8,387 nucleotides of DNA from CAYNTC01 sp964432925 (GTDB lineage Bacteria; Planctomycetota; Phycisphaerae; Sedimentisphaerales; Anaerobacaceae), in assembly GCA_964432925.1 (NCBI GenBank), contig CAYSPM010000126.1:1-8387 (forward strand), read 5' to 3'. The notes under the pieces were generated by a model. The model worked only from the letters and a program-made list of their open reading frames with translations. It was not told the DNA's origin and searched no databases. Position numbers and translations under genes: made by a program. Positions 1-6,178 of the stretch are shown here, piece after piece (within the stretch, counting starts at the first letter, position 1; every line of letters starts with the position of its first letter).

Positions 1-16
1 TTTTACTGGATCGGTG

Positions 17-1117
17 TTAATCAGTGTTTTTTTCATTTCGGGAAGTTGTCTCAAGGATTGCAATGATAGCCAGTATCATAAAGGTCTGGGTAAAGATCAG
101 GATCGCACCGGTTAGATTAACCTGATATAGGAAAATTGCACTCAGGCCGGTGCAGAGCGTAGCTAAGTATAATGTCAGAACTGTTTGGGTCTGAGTTAAG
201 CCTCGCCCTTTTAATCGGTGTGAGAAATGTTGAGTGTCACCTACGAATGGGCTTTTGCCCTGGCTGATGCGGAGCATGGTGACACTGATAAAGTCATAGA
301 GTGGTACGGCCATAACGATTAGGGGTAGAAATACTGGGTACCAGGAGCCGCTTTGTGCTTGTTGATAATAGGTTGTGCGCAAAGTCAGCACGGCAACAAA
401 GAAGCCTACGACGAGAGAACCGGCGTCGCCCATAAATATCTTGGCCGGCGGGAAATTAAATACCAAAAAACCTAACAGAGTTCCAACGAAGACCAGAGCC
501 AGGCCGCCGACAAAGACCTGGCTGTTTGTTGCAGCAGCGATGAACAAGATTGCGCTTGCTATTGCTGCAATTCCAGCAGAAGCGCCATCCATGTTGTCGA
601 GAAAGTTAAAGGCGTTAATGATAAGGACAATCCAAAGGGCTGATAGCGCAGAGGTAATGAATCTGTTCTCGATAAAGAACTCAACTCTGATTTCAGCGAT
701 GGCGGCGGCGATTATTGCAACCACAAACTGCACGGCGAGTTTGGGAAATGGGCCAATCGGCTTTTTGTCATCCCAGAGACCGAGTAGAAACAGGATCAGA
801 GCACATAGTGACATAAATACGAGTTCTCTAATCCTTGCAAGGAAGTCAGTTGGGTCGATGTTGGCGAATTCGCTGAGCCGGCTGAGATGGCCGGGTAGGA
901 CGAGGAATTTTATTGCTGTTGTGCCTGTTATAATGAATGCCATTAATGTTAAAAAGATAGCGAAACCGCCGCCGAGAGGAATGGCGCCACTGTGGTATCT
1001 GTCGACGGCTGGATGAGCGACGAAGCCGATACGGCTGCTCAGTTTTCGTACAACCGCCGTCAGAATCGCTGACAGCGAGAATGAGCCGATAAGCAAGATC
1101 GCTGCTAATACAGTCAA
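17..1117 (-). CDS. WecA/TagO/MraY-family polyprenyl-phosphate sugar-1-phosphate transferase
   Basis: This polytopic membrane enzyme (366 aa) should transfer a sugar-1-phosphate from a UDP-sugar to a polyprenyl phosphate on the cytoplasmic face, the first step of a lipid-linked glycan. Family motifs appear in order: VDRYHSGAIPLGGG (residues 38-51), the DDKK metal/substrate motif (116-119), NAFNFLDNMDG (168-178), FMGDAGS (228-234) and the QHFSHRLKGRG loop (296-306). Hydrophobic segments fill the spaces between them, including one at the N terminus. The DTQHFSHRL form of the last loop resembles WecA/TagO (GlcNAc-1-P or similar) rather than true MraY of peptidoglycan synthesis; the exact sugar cannot be read from sequence. 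The start is a TTG whose last two bases overlap the TGA stop of the upstream DUF4416 gene (TTGA), with only a weak ribosome site, so translation is probably coupled. The family is secure; the exact start is less so. Confidence 0.9.
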   Translation of the reverse strand: MTVLAAILLIGSFSLSAILTAVVRKLSSRIGFVAHPAVDRYHSGAIPLGGGFAIFLTLMAFIITGTTAIKFLVLPGHLSRLSEFANIDPTDFLARIRELVFMSLCALILFLLGLWDDKKPIGPFPKLAVQFVVAIIAAAIAEIRVEFFIENRFITSALSALWIVLIINAFNFLDNMDGASAGIAAIASAILFIAAATNSQVFVGGLALVFVGTLLGFLVFNFPPAKIFMGDAGSLVVGFFVAVLTLRTTYYQQAQSGSWYPVFLPLIVMAVPLYDFISVTMLRISQGKSPFVGDTQHFSHRLKGRGLTQTQTVLTLYLATLCTGLSAIFLYQVNLTGAILIFTQTFMILAIIAILETTSRNEKNTD

Positions 1118-1692
1118 CGGATCGATTTTAGCTGCTCCAGTAATCGGGTTCTTACTTTATCGAAGAATTCATGATAACACACTTGCCGGTAGTCGGGATA
1201 CGTATATGGTAGGGGGCACCATGAGCCTTTGTCAAAGATAAGTGTTGTCTCAGCGTAGATTTTATTGCCGATGTATAAACGATGCGAATAGTTTTTAGTG
1301 CTGGCGAGCACGAGCTTGGATGGTTCGATAAGGCCAGGATCGAGATTGATGGGCCTTGGCAGATCTAAAGAAAGCTTATTGGCCAGGTCTTGTTCGAGTT
1401 TGTTCGTTTGGTGTTTGATTTTTGCGAGTTTACCTGGATCGATTAGTTCTTCTATACTGACAAATTGCCTAAGAATGTTCGGGCCGATTTGGTCTTTGTA
1501 ATAGTCGGTCTGATTGAAGGGCCAGATGTCACTTGTAAGGTCGATTTTACCTAGTGCGTGGTGCACGAGTTCGTTTGCTGCTTTGAGGCAGTCTTCGTTG
1601 GCGGCGAGGATTCCAACAATAAGCTTTACCGGCGTTGGGTCTTTAAGTTGCCACATTTCTTTTGAAAACTCAACCAGTGCAGCGGCCAGCAT
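1114..1692 (-). CDS. DUF4416 family protein
   Basis: This is a small soluble protein (192 aa) that I recognise as DUF4416, a conserved bacterial family with no assigned biochemical role. Conserved-looking segments are PVKLIVGIL (21-29), the TDYYKDQIGP block (62-71), FVSIEELIDP (77-86), INLDPG (115-120), KLVLAS (126-131), SHRLYIG (136-142), IYAET (145-149) and PLPYTYPDYR (160-169). No signal peptide or membrane segment is visible. It starts 4 nt after the stop of the isomerase gene and its stop overlaps the start of the glycosyltransferase gene, so the three are almost certainly co-transcribed. The first ATG has no Shine-Dalgarno and may be used by reinitiation. An internal ATG at codon 13 (1656-1654), preceded by AAAAGAA, would give a start closer to where the family's conserved part begins. 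The family is clear; the function is unknown. Confidence 0.85.
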   Translation of the reverse strand: MLAAALVEFSKEMWQLKDPTPVKLIVGILAANEDCLKAANELVHHALGKIDLTSDIWPFNQTDYYKDQIGPNILRQFVSIEELIDPGKLAKIKHQTNKLEQDLANKLSLDLPRPINLDPGLIEPSKLVLASTKNYSHRLYIGNKIYAETTLIFDKGSWCPLPYTYPDYRQVCYHEFFDKVRTRLLEQLKSIR

Positions 1693-1696
1693 TTAA

Positions 1697-2584
1697 TTAT
1701 ACATCGCAGATTCGCACGGCGTTGGATAGGCCTGCAAGTGGGTCACCTTTGGGGACGAACTCATGGGCGACATAGCCTGTAAATCCCGTATCAATAATGG
1801 CGCGCATAATAGCAGGATAGTAAAGCTCCTGGGTTTCATCGATTTCGTTTCGGCCGGGATTGCCACCAGTATGGTAATGGCCGATGTAGTCTTTGTTGTC
1901 ACGGAGGGTGCGGATGATGTCACCTTCCATAATTTGAGCATGGTAAATATCGTACAGGATTTTTACTCGCTCCGAGCCAACCCTCTTGCATACCTCAACG
2001 CCCCATCTCATGTTGTCGAACATGTAATCCTTATGGTCAACTTTGCTGTTGAGGTATTCCAGGCATATTGTAACCTTTTTCTGTTCTGCGTAGCCGATGA
2101 TTTGTTTAAGGGCGGCGACGCTGTTGTCGATTCCCTCTTCATCAGACATACCAGCCCGATTGCCAGGGAAGCTGATAACGTTGGGATATCCATGCTCGGC
2201 AGCGGCATCGATAGCAGAGCGGATTTTAGCAAGGCATTCAGCGTGGTTCTCTGTCCTGTTTAATCCTTTTGTCAAGCCATGCGTCGATTCTACCATTGAG
2301 CAAATAAGACCGTGCTTTTTAAGAGTTGGAAAATCCTTTGGCTGTAGCAAGTCTATTGCTTTCAGGCCTATTTTCTTACAGACTTCGCAAAGCTCATCGA
2401 GCGACCATTTGCTGTAGCACCATCGACTCACCGATTGATTGATCCGGCCTTTTGAAACTATGTGTTCAACGTTGTCGGCAAGGCTGGCTTGTACAGTTTT
2501 AGCTAAAGTGCCTGCGAATACGCCAGCGGCTGCAAAGGATGTGTTACGGATAAGTTTTCTTCTGGAGATTTTGCCATTGTCCAT
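1697..2584 (-). CDS. Tat-signal hydroxypyruvate isomerase-like TIM-barrel protein
   Basis: This sugar-phosphate isomerase/epimerase-type (AP endonuclease 2 superfamily) protein most resembles hydroxypyruvate isomerase (Hyi), which interconverts hydroxypyruvate and tartronate semialdehyde. From the start chosen here (295 aa) the N terminus reads MDNGKISRRKLIRN and then a hydrophobic stretch ending near AKTVQA. This is a twin-arginine signal, so the folded protein is probably exported to the periplasm. Hyi-type features are CLEYLN (catalytic Glu about residue 176), YDIYHAQIMEGD (211-222), IGHYHTGGNPGRNE (234-247) and the C-terminal GYVAHEF with the second candidate catalytic Glu (about 275). 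The reading frame stays open 20 codons further upstream, to 2644, but ATG 2584-2582 has a strong GAGGAGA ribosome site and places the Tat motif properly. The substrate is uncertain, because planctomycete-type genomes hold many Tat-linked paralogues of unknown specificity. Confidence 0.82.
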   Translation of the reverse strand: MDNGKISRRKLIRNTSFAAAGVFAGTLAKTVQASLADNVEHIVSKGRINQSVSRWCYSKWSLDELCEVCKKIGLKAIDLLQPKDFPTLKKHGLICSMVESTHGLTKGLNRTENHAECLAKIRSAIDAAAEHGYPNVISFPGNRAGMSDEEGIDNSVAALKQIIGYAEQKKVTICLEYLNSKVDHKDYMFDNMRWGVEVCKRVGSERVKILYDIYHAQIMEGDIIRTLRDNKDYIGHYHTGGNPGRNEIDETQELYYPAIMRAIIDTGFTGYVAHEFVPKGDPLAGLSNAVRICDV

Positions 2585-2585
2585 G

Positions 2586-2596
2586 TTCGTTCTCCT
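2586..2596 (-). promoter_or_regulatory. Ribosome binding site deciding the isomerase start
   Basis: On the minus strand the bases just before ATG 2584-2582 read ATGAGGAGAACGAAC. The GAGGAGA core is a near-perfect Shine-Dalgarno at normal spacing. This favours the start at 2584 over the in-frame ATGs at 2599 (which overlaps the Shine-Dalgarno itself) and 2644. Confidence 0.75.
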
Positions 2597-2647
2597 CATC
2601 TGGATGATTTTTATTTTTGTATTTAGTTCATTTAATTCTGGCAAGGA

Positions 2648-2676
2648 TATATAAAAAATTTCAGTAAAAAGTGCAA
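2648..2676 (-). promoter_or_regulatory. Sigma70-type promoter for the isomerase gene
   Basis: On the minus strand TTGCAC (2676-2671) is followed by a 17-nt spacer and TATATA (2653-2648). It lies about 64 bases before the ATG at 2584 and would let the three downstream genes be transcribed apart from proS. A second candidate, CTGATA (2723-2718) with 17 nt to a perfect TATAAT (2700-2695), overlaps the end of proS and has a weaker -35. Confidence 0.55.
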
Positions 2677-2711
2677 AGTGTGTAATCGGACATTATTATA
2701 TACATACAGGA

Positions 2712-4499
2712 TTATGGTATCAGTTGTTCTTTTAATGATTTGACCAGTTCAGCAGTTTTTGCTGCAGCTTTATCAGCAGAAACTTTCTGGCTTTTGTGCT
2801 CAGAACGCAATTTTATCTCTATATTTCCATCGGCCAGCGATTTTTTGCCGACGGTTAGTCTAACCGGTATACCGATTAGGTCAGCGTCTTTGAATTTGAC
2901 TCCAGCGCGCAACGGTCGATCATCAAGTAATACATCGGTACCATTATCAAGCAATTGTTGATATAGATTCTCAGCCGCACCAGCTACCTCTTTGTCTTCT
3001 TGATTTACACAGGTGATGATGACCTCAAATGGTGCGATACTAATTGGCCAGATGATGCCGTTCTCATCGTTGCCCAGTTCGATGGCCGAAGCAAGGATGC
3101 GGTTTATACCGATGCCATAGCAGCCCATGATACAGGGCTTTTCGTTACCGTTTTCGTCGAGGAATGTGGCACCGAGCTTTTTGCTGTATTTCGTTCCGAG
3201 CTTAAAGACCTGTCCGACCTCGATGCCCTTTTTGAAGAGCAGTTTTTTGCCTTTGTACGTGTCACCTTCTTGGGCATAGCGAATGTCTGCGACGATAATG
3301 TTATCACCATTAAGTGGAAAATCTCTGCCCGGCACGACGTTTTTGATATGGTAGTCCGTTTTGTTAGCGCCGGTGACTCCAACATGCATTGCTGCCACCG
3401 CGTGGTCGATAATCAATTTCGCTACATTGTTGGCTAATCCCATTGGCCCAGCAAAGCCGACCTTGGCACTTGTGACTTTTTCGATGGTCAACTCATCGGC
3501 CAAATCGATGTGTTCACCACCCAGTGCCTGGGTGAGTTTTTCAGGATTAACGTCATGGTCGCCCCGCACCAAAACAGCGATGACATTATCTACTGCAGAA
3601 TAGATGAGGGTTTTTATCATATCTTTCGGCTGAGTCTTGAGGAAGGCGCAAACGGCCTCGATACTGCCGATATTTGGCGTATGGACTTCCTGCATCGACG
3701 GCAGATTCCTCGACTCGCTTCCCCTTCGACCTCGCTCAGGGCTAAAGGCTGAATCGCTCGGAATGACAGAGGGAGAAAGCGAATCAACCTCTGCTCTTTC
3801 GAGGTTTGCGGCGTAAGAGCCATCTTCGGTGTAGACAATAGTGTCCTCGCCGGATTCGCATGGGACGGTGAACTGGTGTGAGCCGGAGCCGCCCATTTCG
3901 CCGACCTCTGCCTCGACAATGACGTATTCGAGGCCGCAACGTTTGAAAATCCTGCAATAGGCGTCGTACATTGCTTGATACGATTTGTCGAGGCCCGCAG
4001 GCTCGGCGTCGAAGCTGTAGGCGTCTTTCATTATGAACTCTCTGGACCTGATAACGCCAAAGCGGGGGCGGAACTCGTCTCGGAACTTGGGACTTATTTG
4101 GTAAAGGTTGATTGGCAATTGCTTGTACGATTTTATTTCGCCGGCAGCGAGGTGGGTAACGACTTCTTCGGCAGTAGGGCTAAGCACATTTCCTTTGCCA
4201 TGGCGGTCGTTGAGACAGAATATTGTCGGCCCATAATCAACGCTGCGGCCGGTCTTCTGCCATAGCTCCAGCGGCTGCATAGAGGGCACGAGAATCTCCT
4301 GTGCGCCAGCTCTATTTATCTCCTGGCGGACGATTCCTATGATTTTCAGCAGGCTGCGCCAGCCGAGCGGCAGATAAGTATATGTTCCGCTGGCAACCTT
4401 TCGGCACAGGGCCGCTCGAATCATTAGCTTGTGGCTGGTTACCTCTGCGTCGGCAGGAATCTCTTTAACTGTAGGTATGAACAACTGGCTGTATCTCAT
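2712..4499 (-). CDS. proS: Prolyl-tRNA synthetase, bacterial type with editing domain
   Basis: This enzyme charges tRNA-Pro with proline in the cytoplasm and is essential for translation. Its 595 aa are a little longer than the roughly 570 typical of bacterial ProRS. Visible parts are the class II core with motif 1 (around 60-75), LSPTAEEVVTHL (106-117), motif 2 around KFRDEFRPRFGVIRSREFIMKD (two stretches, 138-148 and 149-159), an inserted editing (INS/YbaK-like) domain at about 270-400 with Lys296 matching the editing lysine of E. coli ProRS, motif 3 MGCYGIGINR (458-467), and the anticodon-binding domain from about 488 to the end. The extra length lies at about 245-267, in the linker before the editing domain, and matches a repeat-like DNA segment annotated separately. 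ATG 4499-4497 lacks a strong Shine-Dalgarno, but MRYSQLFIPT is a standard ProRS N terminus. A good promoter lies about 60 bases upstream. Confidence 0.97.
   Translation of the reverse strand: MRYSQLFIPTVKEIPADAEVTSHKLMIRAALCRKVASGTYTYLPLGWRSLLKIIGIVRQEINRAGAQEILVPSMQPLELWQKTGRSVDYGPTIFCLNDRHGKGNVLSPTAEEVVTHLAAGEIKSYKQLPINLYQISPKFRDEFRPRFGVIRSREFIMKDAYSFDAEPAGLDKSYQAMYDAYCRIFKRCGLEYVIVEAEVGEMGGSGSHQFTVPCESGEDTIVYTEDGSYAANLERAEVDSLSPSVIPSDSAFSPERGRRGSESRNLPSMQEVHTPNIGSIEAVCAFLKTQPKDMIKTLIYSAVDNVIAVLVRGDHDVNPEKLTQALGGEHIDLADELTIEKVTSAKVGFAGPMGLANNVAKLIIDHAVAAMHVGVTGANKTDYHIKNVVPGRDFPLNGDNIIVADIRYAQEGDTYKGKKLLFKKGIEVGQVFKLGTKYSKKLGATFLDENGNEKPCIMGCYGIGINRILASAIELGNDENGIIWPISIAPFEVIITCVNQEDKEVAGAAENLYQQLLDNGTDVLLDDRPLRAGVKFKDADLIGIPVRLTVGKKSLADGNIEIKLRSEHKSQKVSADKAAAKTAELVKSLKEQLIP
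3699..3768 (-). repeat. Repeat-like in-frame insert within proS
   Basis: On the minus strand this stretch reads TGTCATTCCGAGCG near one end and GAGGAATCTGCC near the other. I recognise this pattern from dispersed short repeats in several bacterial phyla, where stray translations give phrases such as ALSEVEG or PERGRRGSESRNL. It encodes about residues 245-267 of ProRS (VIPSDSAFSPERGRRG, then SESRNLP), keeps the frame and sits in the linker before the editing domain, where normal ProRS has no such sequence. Partial dyad symmetry is visible: ATTCC at 3705-3709 against GGAAT at 3760-3764, and CCCT at 3722-3725 against AGGG at 3738-3741. Only one copy lies in this window, so repeat status rests on recognition and on its misfit with the protein family. 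Confidence 0.65.
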
Positions 4500-4559
4500 T
4501 GTAGTACCGCGTATTTCGTATTGCGTAAGTTATGTACCGGAGTTCAATTTTAGATAGAA

Positions 4560-4588
4560 TATATAGCTCAAATCTGACTGTGTTTCAA
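4560..4588 (-). promoter_or_regulatory. Sigma70-type promoter for proS
   Basis: On the minus strand TTGAAA (4588-4583) is followed by exactly 17 nt and TATATA (4565-4560). The predicted start of transcription is near 4553, giving a leader of roughly 55 nt before the proS ATG at 4499. That leader shows no T-box-like structure. Confidence 0.6.
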
Positions 4589-4675
4589 GGATATTTAGTG
4601 GATTGCTTGTTAATGATGTCCTGGGAGCGCGGGGGAGCTAAATGAAATATTGAGGGAAAATTGGTGGGAGTGGTC

Positions 4676-4704
4676 TTGTCAGTCTTTATCGGGCAGGCTA
4701 AAAT
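4676..4704 (+). promoter_or_regulatory. Sigma70-type promoter for the kinase-phosphatase unit
   Basis: TTGTCA (4676-4681), a 17-nt spacer and TAAAAT (4699-4704) give five of six consensus matches in each box. Transcription would begin near 4711, leaving a leader of roughly 90 nt before the kinase ATG at 4804. That leader contains a short overlapping open frame starting at 4776. Confidence 0.6.
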
Positions 4705-4775
4705 CTGCTCAGACATGCCAAAAATATGTCGAGTGGTGTTCGGAGAAGATCCTCTTAGGGAGAAACTGAGGTTCC

Positions 4776-4829
4776 ATGTTCAACATCAAAGGGAAGTTAG
4801 AAGATGACAGCTCGGAAGCGGACCAATAA
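4776..4829 (+). CDS. Possible 17-codon leader peptide overlapping the kinase start
   Basis: The ATG at 4776 follows a GAGG ribosome-site-like sequence and opens a 17-codon frame (MFNIKGKLEDDSSEADQ) that ends at TAA 4827-4829. It lies in a different frame from the kinase and runs across the kinase ATG at 4804. If translated, it could compete with or gate kinase initiation. No homology is recognised and chance is a fair explanation, so this is listed as a weak candidate only. Confidence 0.2.
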   Translation: MFNIKGKLEDDSSEADQ

Positions 4830-6135
4830 GCTGATGCTTTCCGACAGGAGAAGTCTTGACCTTGTAGTCGGCACTCGGCTTGGCAAATACCGGCTGGGAA
4901 AACATCTTGGTACTGGTGGAAGTTGTGAGGTCTGGAAGGCTAAAGATTGCGTAGAAGATATCACGGTGGCGCTTAAAATCCCGCAGTTGGATGTTAAGGG
5001 TAAGCGTGACGATCATAGTCTTTTCCGCGAAATTCGTCTCGTTGCTCGATTGCGGCATCCCCACATAATGCCAATCAAGAACGCCGACATTGTCAATGGT
5101 CACGTTGTTCTGGCGACCGAACTGTCGGTAGGGACTCTGGCTGATCGGTCCAAACCAATGTCAGCTCGGCGAATCGTATCAATTACCAGCCAGGTACTCG
5201 AAGGACTTGCCTACGCGCACCGGAATCGGGTCGTGCACTGCGATGTTACGCCGGGCAATATTTTTCTGTTTCCGGATGGTCGGGCAGCACTTGGAGATTT
5301 CGGGATCAGCCTCAAGGTCAAAGGGCGTATGGAAACGGTAGATGAGTTCGGCACTCCGGGGTATGTGGCACCGGAGCAGGCTTACGGTAAGCCGACGTAT
5401 CGAAGCGACTGTTTCTCAGTGGCGCTGATTCTCTATGAGTATCTAACGGGTTTTTTGCCGCGCTGGCCTTTTCGCTGGCCTTTACGGGGACATCAGCGTT
5501 TGAAAGAGCGGACGAATCTGGCAATGGTGCGGTTTTTCAAGCGGGCTTTGACGGTGGATCCTGCACAGCGCTTTAGCAATGCAGAGGAAATGCTAACGGC
5601 ATTGGTGCAGGCGGTGCCAAAGGAGCTGCAAAAAGGGCTCGTTAGATCGGCGGGTGAAAGAAAAAAACTCGACTGGCAAAAGATGCGACGAGGGACTTTC
5701 ATAAAGAAGTATGGCAGAGTTCTGCCGGTCGTGTTTCGATGCGTTGACTGTGGCGAACCGATAGCTGAGAGCATGTTGGTCTGTCCGTGGTGCGGCAGCA
5801 GGCGAAACCGCTTCGATAACAACAGCCAATTCAGTTATATTTGCGCTCGCTGTCATAAGGGAGTATTGCCGGAGTGGCGTTATTGTCCTTGGTGTTATGG
5901 GCCGGGATTTGCATCACCAAGCTCGATTCGTACAGCGGGAGCACGGTATCAGGCACACTGCAAGTATTGCAAAGGAAAACTGATGCGTTTTATGCGCTAC
6001 TGTCCATGGTGCCATCGAAAGGTACGGCAGGCGTGGCAGGTACGACCGTTTCCTGAAATTTGCGGGCGGTGTAAGTGGCCTGTAGACTCGACATTCTGGA
6101 ATTACTGTCCGTGGTGCGGGCAGTGCCTCGTATAG
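4804..6135 (+). CDS. Hanks-type serine/threonine kinase with four C-terminal zinc ribbons
   Basis: This soluble protein kinase (443 aa) has no membrane segment. The kinase domain spans about residues 24-270: glycine loop GTGGSCEV (36-43), VALK lysine 58, helix-C Glu76, catalytic loop HCDVTPGN (145-152) with Asp147 and Asn152, DFG (165-167), GTPGYVAPE (183-191), Asp202 and Arg256. The loop differs from HRDLKPxN: Arg is Cys146 (a non-RD kinase) and the usual Lys is Thr149. After a basic linker come four Cys4 units, each CxxC, 10-11 residues, then CPWC: Cys313/316/327/330, 347/350/361/364, 386/389/400/403 and 420/423/435/438. These are probably zinc-binding and take the place of the membrane anchor and sensor domain of PknB-type kinases. 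The start at 4804 follows AAAGGGAAG at 7-nt spacing, and an in-frame stop lies just upstream. A PP2C phosphatase follows directly. Activity is expected, since the Lys, Asp, Asn and DFG residues are kept, but it is not proven. Confidence 0.92.
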   Translation: MTARKRTNKLMLSDRRSLDLVVGTRLGKYRLGKHLGTGGSCEVWKAKDCVEDITVALKIPQLDVKGKRDDHSLFREIRLVARLRHPHIMPIKNADIVNGHVVLATELSVGTLADRSKPMSARRIVSITSQVLEGLAYAHRNRVVHCDVTPGNIFLFPDGRAALGDFGISLKVKGRMETVDEFGTPGYVAPEQAYGKPTYRSDCFSVALILYEYLTGFLPRWPFRWPLRGHQRLKERTNLAMVRFFKRALTVDPAQRFSNAEEMLTALVQAVPKELQKGLVRSAGERKKLDWQKMRRGTFIKKYGRVLPVVFRCVDCGEPIAESMLVCPWCGSRRNRFDNNSQFSYICARCHKGVLPEWRYCPWCYGPGFASPSSIRTAGARYQAHCKYCKGKLMRFMRYCPWCHRKVRQAWQVRPFPEICGRCKWPVDSTFWNYCPWCGQCLV

Positions 6136-6178
6136 TTGAAGCGTAAATGCGTGGATGCGTTAATGAGTGTATGTGTGC

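Larger units (their letters stand above)
4500..4803. other. Divergent intergenic region between proS and the kinase gene
   Basis: This is a 304-base gap between divergent genes. It holds the leftward proS promoter (4560-4588) and the rightward kinase promoter (4676-4704), with about 87 bases between their -35 boxes. That central part is purine-rich and repeats GGGAG (4623-4627, 4632-4636 region, 4666-4670), which could bind a regulator but could also be compositional. No RNA gene or protein gene of meaningful length is seen. Confidence 0.6.

Noticed and set aside
375..1016. A 213-codon open frame on the plus strand opposite the glycosyltransferase gene
   Set aside because: It is low-complexity and Ala/Arg/Thr-rich with no family resemblance, and lies wholly opposite a gene with clear motifs; it is an antisense shadow.
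1763..2263. A 166-codon plus-strand frame opposite the isomerase gene
   Set aside because: It is the mirror of a conserved TIM-barrel gene and shows no recognisable motif of its own.
2585..2644. N-terminal 20-residue extension of the isomerase
   Set aside because: The extension has no ribosome site, contains the Shine-Dalgarno of the downstream ATG, and would bury the Tat motif away from the N terminus.
3000..3437. A 145-codon plus-strand frame opposite proS
   Set aside because: It lies wholly opposite the editing and catalytic domains of proS, has no recognisable domain and has no ribosome site of note.
4500..4553. T-box riboswitch controlling proS
   Set aside because: The predicted leader is only about 55 nt, too short for a T-box specifier stem and antiterminator, and no T-box core sequence is seen.
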